Positions 7,352-16,312 are shown, counted from the first letter of the stretch. The stretch: 45,321 bases of DNA from Chthoniobacter flavus (GCA_945871065.1 CAMBUL010000013.1:1-45321); one strand, 5' to 3'. A program made the numbers and translations. Notes: generated from the letters alone by a model not told the origin.

Positions 7352-10177
7352 TCAGGCCGCGACTTCTTCGACCGGCGCGCAGGTGCAGAAGAGGTTGCGG
7401 TCGCCGTAGACGTTGTCGACCCGGCGGACAGAGGGCCAAAACTTGTTGGCCCGCAGCCAGGCCAGGGGGAAGGCGGCGACTTCGCGGGAGTAGGGGTGCG
7501 GCCACGCGTCGGCCATGACGCACTCCGCGGTGTGCGGGGCGTTTTTCAGCGGATTGTCCGCCTTATCGAGCCGGCCTTCTTCCACCGCGACCAGTTCTCC
7601 ATGGATGGCAATCAAGGCATCGCAGTAACGATCGAGTTCCTCCAGCGATTCGCTTTCGGTTGGTTCGATCATCAGGGTGCCGGGAACCGGCCAACTCATG
7701 GTGGGCGCGTGAAATCCGTAGTCCATAAGGCGCTTGGCCACATCCTCGACCTCAATACCGGCCCGCGACTTCCATTCGCGCAGATCGAGAATGCATTCGT
7801 GAGCCACGCGCCCGTTTTTACCTTTGTAAAGAACGGGAAAATGGGGATCGAGGCGCTGCGCCATGTAGTTGGCGTTGAGGATGGCGACCTTGGTGGCATG
7901 CTCGAGCCCGGGTGCGCCCATCATGCGGATATACATCCATGAGATCGGCAGAATGCTCGCGCTACCCCAAGGGGCCTGAGAGACCTCACCGATAGCCTGG
8001 GCTCCGCCGGTCTTGATGATGCTGTGTCCCGGCAAGAAGGGGGCAAGGTGCGCAGCCACGCCAATCGGGCCCATGCCGGGGCCGCCGCCGCCGTGCGGGA
8101 TGCAGAATGTTTTGTGCAGGTTGAGGTGGCAGACGTCCACACCGATATCGCCGGGGCGGCAAAGAGCGACTTGCGCATTGAGGTTAGCGCCGTCCATGTA
8201 GACTTGTCCGCCGGCGGCATGCAGCATATCACAGACTTCACGGATGCTTTCTTCAAAGACCCCGTGCGTGGACGGATAGGTGACCATGAGTGCCGAGAGT
8301 TTTGGCCCGTACTGTCCGACTTTCTGCCGAAGGTCCGCCACGTCGACATTACCGTGCGCGTCGCAGGCCACGGGGACGACCGTCATTCCGGCCATGACCG
8401 CGCTGGCCGGATTGGTGCCGTGGGCGGAGGTGGGAATGAGACAAATATTGCGCCCGGTGTCCCCACGCGAGAGGTGGTAGGCTCGAATAACGAGCAGTCC
8501 GGTGTACTCGCCTTGAGAGCCGGCGTTGGGTTGCAGGGAGACGGCGGCAAAGCCGGTGATTTCAGCGAGCCACGCATTGAGCTGACGAAAGAGTTCGCCA
8601 TAGCCCTTGGCCTGGTCGACCGGGGCGAAAGGATGCAGGTTGCCGAATTCCGGCCAGGTAACCGGGATCATTTCCGCGGCGGCGTTGAGCTTCATGGTGC
8701 ACGAGCCGAGCGGAATCATGCTGTGGTTGAGCGCGAGATCGCGTCCTTCCAGTCGTCGCAGGTAACGCATCATCCGCGTTTCGGTGTGATGGGAGTTGAA
8801 AACCGGGTGGGTGAGAAAAGAGGAAGTGCGCGCGACCGCGGGAGCGAATTCGTGCGATGCGATGTCCGCCACGGCGGGGAGCCCGAACACGGCGAGGATG
8901 CGGTTGAGCGCGGCCAGGTCGGTGGTCTCATCGAGCGCGACACCCAGCGAGCCGTCGGAAAATTGGCGGAAAAGAAGACCGGCTTTTGCCGCATCAACCG
9001 GAGTGCGGGGCGTAACACGCAAAGTGTCGAAGAAGACCTCGTGATGCACGGTATGGCCGGCCTGCTGCAAAATTTGCGAGAGGGTGGCCGCGGTGTCGCG
9101 AGTGCGTTGCGCGATGGCCTTGAGCCCCTCCGGACCGTGATAAACGGCGTACATTGATGCCATGACGGCGAGCAGAACTTGGGCCGTGCAAATGTTGCTT
9201 GTCGCTTTGTCCCGGCGGATGTGTTGTTCGCGGGTTTGCAGGGAGAGACGCAGGGCCGGGTTGCCTGCCGCGTCTTTGGAGAGCCCGATGAGGCGTCCCG
9301 GAAGCCGGCGCTTGTGGTCATCCTTGGTGGCCAGAAAGGCGGCGTGGGGACCGCCGTACCCGAGCGGGACACCGAAGCGTTGAGCGCTGCCGACCACGAT
9401 GTCCGCCCCGAATTCCCCGGGTGGCTTGATCAAAGTGAGAGCGAGAAGATCGGTCGCCACGACGAAGGTCCCGCCAGCCGCGTGGATGCGTGCGGCAAAG
9501 TCGCCGTAGTGGTCAACTTTACCGTCTGTTCCGGGGTATTGCACGAGGGCCCCGAAATAGGAGGCATCGAGGGGGGCGTCGGTCCACGGACCGCAGACGA
9601 TGCTGAGACCAAGCGGTTCGGCGCGCGTCCGCAGGAGAGAGATGGTTTGAGGATGAACATTGTCCGCGACAAAAAACTTGTCGCCCGAGCCCTTGACCCC
9701 GTGCGCCATGGCCATGGCTTCGGCGGCAGCAGTCGACTCATCGAGTAGTGAGGCATTGGAAATTTCCATGCCGGTAAGGTCGGCGACCATGGTCTGAAAA
9801 TTGAGCAGGGCCTCGAGGCGGCCTTGGGCGAGCTCCGCCTGGTAAGGGGTGTAGGCGGTGTACCAACCGGGATTTTCGAGGATGTTGCGCTGGATGACCG
9901 GCGGCACATGGCAATTGTGGTAGCCCATCCCGAGGTAGCATGGCCGGGGCATGTTTTGCGAGGCGAGGACGCGGATTTCCGCGAGCGCGGCGGGCTCGTC
10001 GAGCGCGGGCGGCAGGTTGAGCGGTTCGCGACGGCGAATGACTTCCGGGACGGTCGCGTCGATCAAGGAGTCGAGGTTCGGGTAACCGAGGGCTGCGAGC
10101 ATATGCCCGATTTCCGCGTCGTTGGGACCAACGTGGCGACGGACAAAAGGGGACTGCGGTGCGACGGCCATGCTCAT
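7352..10177 (-). CDS. gcvP: Glycine dehydrogenase (decarboxylating), P-protein of the glycine cleavage system
   Basis: This full-length single-chain P-protein of 941 residues decarboxylates glycine with PLP and passes the aminomethyl group to lipoyl-GcvH. Residues ~1-450 form the N-terminal half ([28 protein letters not shown] near 80-107) and 450-941 the PLP half, with [16 protein letters not shown] around the PLP lysine at about residue 688. Both halves lie in one chain, unlike the split gcvPA/gcvPB form. ATG 10177 lies 10 nt after the gcvH stop, and a second ATG two codons on is possible. It is the last gene of gcvT-gcvH-gcvP. Confidence 0.97.
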   Translation of the reverse strand: MSMAVAPQSPFVRRHVGPNDAEIGHMLAALGYPNLDSLIDATVPEVIRRREPLNLPPALDEPAALAEIRVLASQNMPRPCYLGMGYHNCHVPPVIQRNILENPGWYTAYTPYQAELAQGRLEALLNFQTMVADLTGMEISNASLLDESTAAAEAMAMAHGVKGSGDKFFVADNVHPQTISLLRTRAEPLGLSIVCGPWTDAPLDASYFGALVQYPGTDGKVDHYGDFAARIHAAGGTFVVATDLLALTLIKPPGEFGADIVVGSAQRFGVPLGYGGPHAAFLATKDDHKRRLPGRLIGLSKDAAGNPALRLSLQTREQHIRRDKATSNICTAQVLLAVMASMYAVYHGPEGLKAIAQRTRDTAATLSQILQQAGHTVHHEVFFDTLRVTPRTPVDAAKAGLLFRQFSDGSLGVALDETTDLAALNRILAVFGLPAVADIASHEFAPAVARTSSFLTHPVFNSHHTETRMMRYLRRLEGRDLALNHSMIPLGSCTMKLNAAAEMIPVTWPEFGNLHPFAPVDQAKGYGELFRQLNAWLAEITGFAAVSLQPNAGSQGEYTGLLVIRAYHLSRGDTGRNICLIPTSAHGTNPASAVMAGMTVVPVACDAHGNVDVADLRQKVGQYGPKLSALMVTYPSTHGVFEESIREVCDMLHAAGGQVYMDGANLNAQVALCRPGDIGVDVCHLNLHKTFCIPHGGGGPGMGPIGVAAHLAPFLPGHSIIKTGGAQAIGEVSQAPWGSASILPISWMYIRMMGAPGLEHATKVAILNANYMAQRLDPHFPVLYKGKNGRVAHECILDLREWKSRAGIEVEDVAKRLMDYGFHAPTMSWPVPGTLMIEPTESESLEELDRYCDALIAIHGELVAVEEGRLDKADNPLKNAPHTAECVMADAWPHPYSREVAAFPLAWLRANKFWPSVRRVDNVYGDRNLFCTCAPVEEVAA

Positions 10178-10187
10178 ACCAAGAGGA

Positions 10188-10565
10188 TCAGCCGATCTGC
10201 GTGCGGTAGTCGTCGGGGGATTTCAGCGTGTCGAGTTGGGAAGGATTGGAAAGACGCATTTTGTAGAGCCAGCCACTTTCATACGGCGAGGTATTGACCA
10301 AAGCCGGCTCGGAGGAAAGGGACGCGTTGACCTCGAGAACCTCACCATCGGCGGGTGAATAAATGTCGCTCGCCGCTTTGACCGATTCGACAACCGCGGC
10401 GGGTTGGCCGGCGGTAACAACAGCACCGACTTTTGGCGGGTCGACGTAAACGATGTCGGTCAATTCGTTTTGTGCGTGGTCTGTGATGCCGACAACACCC
10501 GTGTCGCCGTCGACGCGGATCCACTCGTGGGTTTCGGCATACTTCAAATCGTCAGGGACATTCAT
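10188..10565 (-). CDS. gcvH: Glycine cleavage system H protein (lipoyl carrier)
   Basis: This is a carrier protein of 125 residues that shuttles the methylamine intermediate between GcvP, GcvT and lipoamide dehydrogenase. The lipoylated lysine is Lys63 in [12 protein letters not shown]. The N-terminal [10 protein letters not shown] and the C-terminal ESGWLYKM blocks are typical, and the length fits. It sits between gcvT (20 nt upstream) and gcvP (10 nt downstream) on the minus strand. Confidence 0.97.
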   Translation of the reverse strand: MNVPDDLKYAETHEWIRVDGDTGVVGITDHAQNELTDIVYVDPPKVGAVVTAGQPAAVVESVKAASDIYSPADGEVLEVNASLSSEPALVNTSPYESGWLYKMRLSNPSQLDTLKSPDDYRTQIG

Positions 10566-10585
10566 GTGGTAGGACGCCGCGGGGG

Positions 10586-11680
10586 TTACGCCGGGCGGGC
10601 AGATGATGGATGATAAAAGGGCTTCTTTTCAACCACGGCGGCAAAATATCGGCCGCGAATCTCGATCTGGACCGTTTGTCCATGCTGGGCCAGGTCGGGC
10701 GGCAGGTAGGCCATGGCAATGCCCTCGCCAAGGGTGGGGGAGAGAGCCCCGCTGGTGGTTTCGCCGACCACCCTACCCTCGACCAGCACCGGATAGTGGG
10801 CTCGGGGCGGGGGGGCTTTCTCCGTCATGCGCAGAGCGACCAGCTTGAACGTCAGGCCGGCCGCCTTCTGGGCGGCGAGGGCATCACGACCGATGAAGTC
10901 TGTTTTATGCAAAGCCACAAACATCCCCAAGCCGGCCTCCAGCGGGGTGCGGTCGGGGGAAAGGTCGGAACCGTTGAGTGGGTAGCACATTTCGAGGCGC
11001 AGCGTGTCGCGGGCGCCGAGTCCGCAGGGTTTGGCCCCGGCCTTGAGGATGGCGGCCCAGAGATCGCCGGAAAGACTGTTGGCAAAGAAAAGTTCGAACC
11101 CGGTTTCTCCGGTGTAGCCGGTGCCGGCCGCGATGACCGCCCCGCGGCATTTTTCCAACGCAACGAAGCTGTTGCGCGCCGGCATTTCGCACTGGAAGAC
11201 CTCGCGGAAAACACGCGGAGCTTGCGGTCCTTGCACGGCAAGCGCACTCATCGTGTCGCTGCGGTTATCGATGGTCACGCCGTCGGTCACGTGCTGCTCC
11301 AACCAGGCGACGTCCTCCTCGATTTTCGCCGCATTGACCAGCAGAAGAAAATTGTCCTCCGCCAACCGGTAGACAATGAGGTCATCGATCACGCCCCCGC
11401 GCTCGTTGAGAAGAAAAGTGTATTGCGCCCCGTCCGCCGGGCACTTGGCCAGGTCGTTGGCCATCATGCGCTGCAGCCAGTCGAAGGCGCGCGGACCCGA
11501 AACAAAAACCTCGCCCATGTGCGAAATGTCGAAGACACCGCAAGTCGTGCGTACGGCCTGGTGCTCCTCGATGATCGAGGTGAACTGCACCGGCATTTCC
11601 CATCCGCCAAAATTGATACAGCGGGCCCCTGCGGCTTTCTGCTGATCGAAAAGAGAGGTGCGGCGCGGTTGGGAAGTCAC
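10586..11680 (-). CDS. gcvT: Aminomethyltransferase, T-protein of the glycine cleavage system
   Basis: This protein of 364 residues transfers the one-carbon unit from aminomethyl-lipoyl-GcvH to tetrahydrofolate and releases ammonia. Characteristic blocks are GARCINFGGWEMPVQF near residue 20, FDISHMGEVFVSG near 48, NERGGVIDDLIVYR near 90 and GYTGETGFELF near 200. The apparent start is GTG 11680, inside a perfect CACCTG-T-CAGGTG palindrome (11679-11691), with no clear Shine-Dalgarno. The gene begins only 16 nt after the 3' end of tRNA-Arg on the same strand, so the gcv mRNA probably starts at or before the tRNA. No glycine riboswitch is visible. Confidence 0.96.
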   Translation of the reverse strand: MTSQPRRTSLFDQQKAAGARCINFGGWEMPVQFTSIIEEHQAVRTTCGVFDISHMGEVFVSGPRAFDWLQRMMANDLAKCPADGAQYTFLLNERGGVIDDLIVYRLAEDNFLLLVNAAKIEEDVAWLEQHVTDGVTIDNRSDTMSALAVQGPQAPRVFREVFQCEMPARNSFVALEKCRGAVIAAGTGYTGETGFELFFANSLSGDLWAAILKAGAKPCGLGARDTLRLEMCYPLNGSDLSPDRTPLEAGLGMFVALHKTDFIGRDALAAQKAAGLTFKLVALRMTEKAPPPRAHYPVLVEGRVVGETTSGALSPTLGEGIAMAYLPPDLAQHGQTVQIEIRGRYFAAVVEKKPFYHPSSARPA

Positions 11681-11696
11681 CTGTCAGGTGGAAAAA

Positions 11697-11770
11697 TGCG
11701 GCCAAGAGGACTCGAACCTCTAACCTTCTGATCCGTAGTCAGATGCTCTATCCAATTGAGCTATGGCCGC
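11697..11770 (-). tRNA. tRNA-Arg (anticodon ACG)
   Basis: The minus-strand sequence folds into a standard cloverleaf of 74 nt: acceptor GCGGCCA/TGGCCGC, D arm GCTC/GAGC, anticodon stem TCTGA/TCAGA with loop CTACGGA (anticodon ACG, expected inosine at the wobble), T arm AGAGG-TTCGAGT-CCTCT, discriminator A. CCA is not encoded; the base after the discriminator begins a run of five T. The gcvT start follows 16 nt downstream. Confidence 0.96.
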
Positions 11771-11784
11771 GTGGTTGAATCGAA

Positions 11785-11814
11785 ATAATTAGCTGCGCCG
11801 GGTCTGCTGGTCAA
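11785..11814 (-). promoter_or_regulatory. Sigma70-type promoter for tRNA-Arg and probably the gcv operon
   Basis: Read on the minus strand, TTGACC (11814-11809) and AATTAT (11790-11785) are separated by 18 nt. They match 5 of 6 and 4 of 6 consensus bases. The tRNA 5' end at 11770 lies 14 nt beyond the -10 box, which fits a short processed leader. Confidence 0.55.
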
Positions 11815-11838
11815 ATGGATTCAAGCGCTCAACGCAGG

Positions 11839-13470
11839 TCAATGACCGCCACCGCCCATGGCGAGTTCACCGGGTTCGGTCCGGTCTTCCTTGAGGAACG
11901 CCCAGAGGGCCGCGGAGATGGCGAGAGAGATGGCGCAGATGATAAAAGTGACCGATTTGTCGGCTGCAGCGCCGATGACTGTGCCGATGGCCACGCTGAC
12001 GATGATCTGGGGAATGACGACCGACAGGTTGAAGATGCCCATGAAAGTACCCATGCGGGCTTTATCCACGCTGTCGCTCATGATGGCAAAGGGCAGGCTG
12101 ACCACGGAGGCCCAACCGATGCCGACAATCGCCATCAGCCCGTAGATCGTGGGTGCGGTTTTACCGAATAGAATGATCCCGGCATAGCCGAGGGACATGA
12201 TGAAAATGCAAAGTGTGTGGGTGCGGACGAGGCCGACTTTCCTGGCCATGGGTTGCAGCACGGCAACGGGCAGAATGAAACCGATGACATTCATGATGAG
12301 GAAGGAAATGGAAATGACCTGCCCGAGGTAGGTCTTTTGGGTTTCGTCCAGATCGGCCGCCTCGGGAAAAAGCGCGTGCTGCGCATAAGCAAACATGAAG
12401 ACAAACATGGTTTGCACGCCGAGCCACGTAAAAGCGTGCGCCAGATAAATATGGAGAAGGCGCAGCGAGAGGGTAGCGGGATATTCATATAGTGTTCCGC
12501 TGCTCGTCTTGATGGCTGCGACTATGGGAAGAACAAGCCAGATAACGACCGCTATTGGGACCAAAGCATACCCGATGTAGGCATTGCATAAAATCACTCC
12601 AACTATAACAAATAAGGTGTAGTTGATCTGGAAGGTGAGGACCTCCTTGCCAGTTTTGTCTAAGAATGAGGATTTTTTACGAGCTGCGAGCCATAGAACC
12701 AGCGGTCCGAGCAAGTTTCCCATAGGGATTATGAGACCAGCGTAGCCCAAAAGGTGCATCCCAGTTCCTGTCCGAAGTTCGCTCCGGCTCGCTGACGCCA
12801 AATTTTGGATAGACTGATTTGCTGGAGGATCGCCTTGTATTTGCTCCTCGCCGACCTTGCCCAACTCGCGCGGTTCCTTGAGCAGGAAAGCTGGAATAAC
12901 ATTGAAGAGCACGACGAGTCCCACGCCAAAGTAGATAAGGGCGTAGTTGCCGAAGACGGCGCCGATGACGTAGGCCAGCACGCCGAACAGGCCGGAGATG
13001 GTCTGCATCCAGGTGAAGCCTTTGGTCCGGGCTTCGCCTTCGGGGGTGAGGTCGGCGATAATCGATCGGGTCGGGTTGAAACCGACGTTGATGGCCAGAT
13101 CGAGGGTGAGGGCGACGATGATGGCGGTCCAAAGGATTTGGATGCCGGAAAACTCACTCAACTGGCCGAGGAACGGCAGGGCGAGGAGCATAAGCGATGC
13201 GGCGACTCCACCGATGAGGATGAACGGGCGCCGGCGTCCGCCCCAGAACCAAACTTTGTCACTAATCAGGCCGACGATTGGTTGCGCAAGAAGGCCGGCC
13301 AGCGGTCCGGCCAGCCAGACAAGACCGACATGCTCGATGGATAAATTGTATTTGGTGCTGAGGATCCAGCTCAGCGCGGAAATCTGCACGCACAAGGCGA
13401 AGCCCATGGCCGTCGAGGGCAGGCTGAGGAGGACGTAAAACGGATTGGTCAGTTTTTCTTGATTGCTCAT
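11839..13470 (-). CDS. SLC45-type MFS sugar transporter with a Tic20/DUF4870-like domain inserted between its halves
   Basis: This inner-membrane transporter has 543 residues. The N-terminal half shows SLC45/sucrose-transporter marks: WLAGPLAGLLAQPIVGLISD near residue 52 and WGGRRRPF near 77. The C-terminal half resumes at HIYLAHAFTWLGVQTMFVFMF near 345. Usual family length is ~430-450 residues; the excess of ~100 is explained by residues ~238-337, which look like a DUF4870/Tic20-like domain: HLLGYAGLIIPMGNLLGPL, WLAARKKSSFLDKTGKEVLTFQ, then two membrane segments and YEYPATL. This part of the DNA (about 12462-12759) is also visibly less GC-rich than its flanks, which suggests a later insertion. 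The frame is intact throughout. The likely substrate is a disaccharide or another sugar taken up with protons. It lies downstream of the relE-like gene (57 nt gap) on the same strand. Confidence 0.85.
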   Translation of the reverse strand: MSNQEKLTNPFYVLLSLPSTAMGFALCVQISALSWILSTKYNLSIEHVGLVWLAGPLAGLLAQPIVGLISDKVWFWGGRRRPFILIGGVAASLMLLALPFLGQLSEFSGIQILWTAIIVALTLDLAINVGFNPTRSIIADLTPEGEARTKGFTWMQTISGLFGVLAYVIGAVFGNYALIYFGVGLVVLFNVIPAFLLKEPRELGKVGEEQIQGDPPANQSIQNLASASRSELRTGTGMHLLGYAGLIIPMGNLLGPLVLWLAARKKSSFLDKTGKEVLTFQINYTLFVIVGVILCNAYIGYALVPIAVVIWLVLPIVAAIKTSSGTLYEYPATLSLRLLHIYLAHAFTWLGVQTMFVFMFAYAQHALFPEAADLDETQKTYLGQVISISFLIMNVIGFILPVAVLQPMARKVGLVRTHTLCIFIMSLGYAGIILFGKTAPTIYGLMAIVGIGWASVVSLPFAIMSDSVDKARMGTFMGIFNLSVVIPQIIVSVAIGTVIGAAADKSVTFIICAISLAISAALWAFLKEDRTEPGELAMGGGGH

Positions 13471-13527
13471 GGGCCGATCGGGCGTGACTTTTTCCTGCGG
13501 GGGGCGTGAGAGCGAAGAGGAAGAGTC

Positions 13528-13884
13528 CTAGGACTTTTTGCCGTCCTGCTCGATGAGTTCCCAGAACTTGTGGTTACCGGCCAGTTGCTCGTCTTCGGCC
13601 ATGGGCAGGCTGGTGCGGAACAGAAAGTCACGGATAGTATTTTTGCTCAGCACGCGACGGATAAGCAGCCCGTGGTTGTGCGGCTCGAAGTAAATGCGGT
13701 AGTCGCCCGCGCGATAACGATAAAGTGTGCGACCGTCCCGGGAAACCTTGCCGTAAAGTTTCGGATCAAGATGATCCAGACTGTCCGGCAGCACTTGGAA
13801 TTCGCCAAGGATCTCCAGTTGCAAGAGCTTGGGTAAGGCTGCCATTTCGGCCGCGCTCAAGTCGTTGAAAATTATCTGAAGCAT
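13528..13884 (-). CDS. Solitary RelE/ParE-fold protein
   Basis: This small protein of 118 residues resembles RelE-type 'cytotoxic translational repressor' proteins: a helical N-terminal part (NDLSAAEMAALPKLLQLEILGEF) and a beta core KLYGKVSRDGRTLYRYRAGDYRIYFE followed by LLIRRVLSKNTIRDFLFR. The Arg/Tyr-rich core matches the RNA-binding face of RelE. No antitoxin gene is adjacent; the neighbours are a membrane protein gene (1 nt upstream, with trpA above it) and the sugar transporter. ATG 13884 was chosen because the frame upstream of it runs back into the preceding gene. It may be a domesticated housekeeping homologue rather than a toxin. Confidence 0.75.
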   Translation of the reverse strand: MLQIIFNDLSAAEMAALPKLLQLEILGEFQVLPDSLDHLDPKLYGKVSRDGRTLYRYRAGDYRIYFEPHNHGLLIRRVLSKNTIRDFLFRTSLPMAEDEQLAGNHKFWELIEQDGKKS

Positions 13885-13885
13885 C

Positions 13886-14467
13886 TCAGGGCAGGGGATA
13901 TTGCACCGGGCTCGGGCCGAAGAAAAGGAGCGAGACGACAATGAGGAGGGCACCGTAGGCTAGCCCTATCCAGGCGACAAAACGGAAGCGTCCCGGCGGG
14001 CGCGATACCCATTGGAGCGCATCACGCATGGTGTAGGGCGCACCGATGAAGACGAGTCCGGCAACGGCCCAGCCGTAGGCGAGGACAACAAGGAGCAGAC
14101 GGCTTTGCTCGGGGCGAAGGAAAGCTGATCCCAGAAGCGGTTCGGCAGCCAAGAGGGCGAGGATACCGAGGGCGCGCACGGCGAGAAATTCCTCGGCGAA
14201 CAAAGGGACCATCACTGCAGCAGCCAGAATAGCCCCGCAGATGAGGGTGCGGTTCGGGGAGAACTCACCAAGGTCCATGGTCGCAGCCAGCCAAAAGGCC
14301 CATGCGGCTGCGAGCAGGAAGAGAGACAATCCGACCGGATAGGAGCGGGGAAACTGACGCAACTTGTCGATCGTCCAATCGGTCCGGAGCAAAGCAAAAG
14401 CGTGCGCCGCGACCAGACCAAGACCGGCCACGAGGCCGGCCGTGCGCAATGAAAAATCGTAGATCAT
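13886..14467 (-). CDS. Predicted membrane protein, function unknown
   Basis: I do not recognise the family. The 193 residues contain about six hydrophobic segments (near 8-28, 45-65, 75-95, 98-113, 122-145 and 163-185) separated by short polar loops; one loop carries TDWTIDKLRQFPRS. There is no signal-peptide cleavage site and no catalytic motif. It lies 55 nt downstream of trpA and 1 nt upstream of the RelE-like gene on the same strand, so it is probably co-transcribed with both. Confidence 0.75.
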   Translation of the reverse strand: MIYDFSLRTAGLVAGLGLVAAHAFALLRTDWTIDKLRQFPRSYPVGLSLFLLAAAWAFWLAATMDLGEFSPNRTLICGAILAAAVMVPLFAEEFLAVRALGILALLAAEPLLGSAFLRPEQSRLLLVVLAYGWAVAGLVFIGAPYTMRDALQWVSRPPGRFRFVAWIGLAYGALLIVVSLLFFGPSPVQYPLP

Positions 14468-14522
14468 GAAGAAGGAACCCGTTCTTCAACACTTTTCGCG
14501 CGGACATGACAAGTCCGACAGC

Positions 14523-15332
14523 TCATTCTCGCGCGCCGTGCGCGGCCGCGGCGAGCGGGGCGACGAAAGAAACTACGCGATCGACAAAGTCGGGGGTGTC
14601 ACCGCATTCACCCATGCGACGGACGATGGCACTACCCACCACGACGGCATCGGCGGCACGCGCGACTTGGGCCGCCTGTTCCGGGGTGGAAATTCCGAAA
14701 CCGACGGCCACTGGCAGGTTGGTGTGGCGGCGGATTTCCGCGACCTGGCCCACGATGGAATCGGATAGTTGGGTCTGCTCACCGGTCACGCCTTCGCGGG
14801 AAACGTAGTAGATGAATCCGTCCGCCGTGCGGGCAATCATTTCCATGCGGGCCGGAGGCGTGGTTGGTGCAATGAGCCGGATGGATTTGAGGCGGTGTTT
14901 GTCGGCGAGTTCGCGGTTGGCCGCAATTTCGTCCGGCGGAAGATCGAGGATGAGCACACCATCGACCCCGGCATCGGCCGCTTCCTCGTGGAATTTTTCG
15001 AATCCGTAAATGTAGACCGGATTGAGGTAGGTGTAGAGAACGATAGGAACATCCGAGGCCAGGCGGATACGGCGCACGGACTGCAGGACCTTGTCCAAGG
15101 TGGTTCCGGCTTCAAGGGCGCGTTGGGCGCCCAACTGATTGACCACGCCATCGGCCAGGGGGTCGGAAAAAGGAACGCCAAGCTCGACCACATCGACACC
15201 AGCCCCGGCCAAGGCTGGCACCAGACGCTCGGTGGCTTCAAGGCTCGGGTCGCCTGCCGTGATGTAAGCGACAAATCCGCTGCGGTTCTCCGCGCGCAAG
15301 GAGACGAACTTTTGGTCGATCCGATTCGGCAT
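14523..15332 (-). CDS. trpA: Tryptophan synthase alpha subunit
   Basis: This TIM-barrel protein of 269 residues cleaves indole-3-glycerol phosphate to indole and glyceraldehyde-3-phosphate; indole is then channelled to TrpB. Catalytic Glu50 (VVELGVPFSDPLADG) and Asp61 are present, with the phosphate-binding GFGIS motif near residue 210. The length is normal. trpB is not next to it; upstream is a divergent SWIM-protein gene, downstream an unknown membrane protein. ATG 15332 fits the conserved N-terminus. Confidence 0.96.
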   Translation of the reverse strand: MPNRIDQKFVSLRAENRSGFVAYITAGDPSLEATERLVPALAGAGVDVVELGVPFSDPLADGVVNQLGAQRALEAGTTLDKVLQSVRRIRLASDVPIVLYTYLNPVYIYGFEKFHEEAADAGVDGVLILDLPPDEIAANRELADKHRLKSIRLIAPTTPPARMEMIARTADGFIYYVSREGVTGEQTQLSDSIVGQVAEIRRHTNLPVAVGFGISTPEQAAQVARAADAVVVGSAIVRRMGECGDTPDFVDRVVSFVAPLAAAAHGARE

Positions 15333-15418
15333 GAGCGGTCTGTTGTAGGGCTAACCGCGCGCGGATCCAACATTTTGCGCGTGCCGAGCGCCGATCGGAG
15401 GCTTAGCAATGATCGGGC

Positions 15419-15757
15419 ATGACGTTGCCGATTACTGAAAAAGCGCTGGCCGCCGCCGCTGGATGGCCGGTTGTGCACGCGGCACGCAAGCTCCGTGATA
15501 CCGGCAAGGTCCTGCGGGTGTCTTATGATCCGCCGCTGCTCAAAGGCGCGGTGCGCATGGGCTCACGAACTTATGGCGCTGGCTTGAGGTTGGGACCGGA
15601 GTTGGAAAATCTCTGCAGCTGCTTTGATTCTTGGTCCGAGGGGAAAGTGTGCGTGCACTCGGTCGCGGCGGCCTTGGTCCTGATCCAAGAAGGGTCGAAA
15701 GCTCCGGAGTGCGGTCCGAAGGCGCTAACGGACACCGTTTCACCTTCGCCCCAATAA
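15419..15757 (+). CDS. Stand-alone SWIM zinc-finger protein
   Basis: This protein of 112 residues has a SWIM zinc finger: Cys66-x-Cys68 ... Cys78-x-His80 within NLCSCFDSWSEGKVCVHSVAAAL. The preceding VRMGSRTYGAGLRL strand region is typical of the SWIM module found at the N-terminus of bacterial SNF2-family helicases. Here the frame ends about 30 residues after the finger and no helicase follows. It is either a small DNA- or protein-binding SWIM protein or the surviving N-terminus of a lost helicase. It is divergent from trpA with 86 nt between them. Confidence 0.72.
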   Translation: MTLPITEKALAAAAGWPVVHAARKLRDTGKVLRVSYDPPLLKGAVRMGSRTYGAGLRLGPELENLCSCFDSWSEGKVCVHSVAAALVLIQEGSKAPECGPKALTDTVSPSPQ

Positions 15758-15826
15758 CCAAAGACAATATATGTCATGTATAGTGGCAAACAGTGTGAGC
15801 CGGCCCTCTAGCTGAGTATTCCAGCC

Positions 15827-16312
15827 ATGACCCGTTTCTCCCATGATGAGTCCGCCCTCCGGCGCCGAGCGGCCGTGCAGATGGGTTATGCCGCACTTTT
15901 CGCCACCTTTGTCCTTTGGCCCAACCTGCGGACGGCTCCGAGTGTCCTTTTGGTTGCCGCGACCGCCTTGGCGGCGATCTGGCTGGTTGGGGGTCTGGCC
16001 GCTTGGGTGAAACTGCCGCGGGCCGATGAGTTGTTGCTCTGCGGTGCTGCGGCGCCCTTGATGGTCGGCCTGACCCAAATGGCTTACCGTCTGGATTTCC
16101 TCCGCGTCCACGGCGCCCTCGCCCGTCCGGGGGTCGAAGCTGATTCCGCCACGACCTTCGCGGCGGTGTGGGCGGCCGAGGTGGTCTTTGTGCTCCTACC
16201 TGGCGTCTTGTTTTTTTGGTGGAATGCGCGCGCGCTAACCCCGGTCGAGCCTCCTACCTTCCGCGTTCATTCGGCCCGGAGTCGGCCCTCTTCGCCTAAG
16301 AGTCGCAAGTAA
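15827..16312 (+). CDS. Predicted small membrane protein, function unknown
   Basis: This 161-residue protein has about four hydrophobic segments (near 20-33, 40-60, 68-88 and 110-130). The N-terminus is charged (MTRFSHDESALRRRAA) and the C-terminal tail is Arg/Ser-rich. No family is recognised. The last 46 nt overlap the 3' end of the convergent rfbD gene, so part of the polar tail is constrained by the opposite gene. Confidence 0.62.
   Translation: MTRFSHDESALRRRAAVQMGYAALFATFVLWPNLRTAPSVLLVAATALAAIWLVGGLAAWVKLPRADELLLCGAAAPLMVGLTQMAYRLDFLRVHGALARPGVEADSATTFAAVWAAEVVFVLLPGVLFFWWNARALTPVEPPTFRVHSARSRPSSPKSRK

Noticed and set aside
8024-9157. Open frame of 377 codons on the plus strand opposite gcvP
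   Set aside because: Lies entirely inside gcvP, shows no family motifs and reads as low-complexity Arg/Gly/Val-rich sequence; a shadow of the real gene.
11681-11696. Glycine riboswitch in front of gcvT
   Set aside because: Only 16 nt separate gcvT from the tRNA gene, so there is no space for one, and none is visible upstream of the tRNA.
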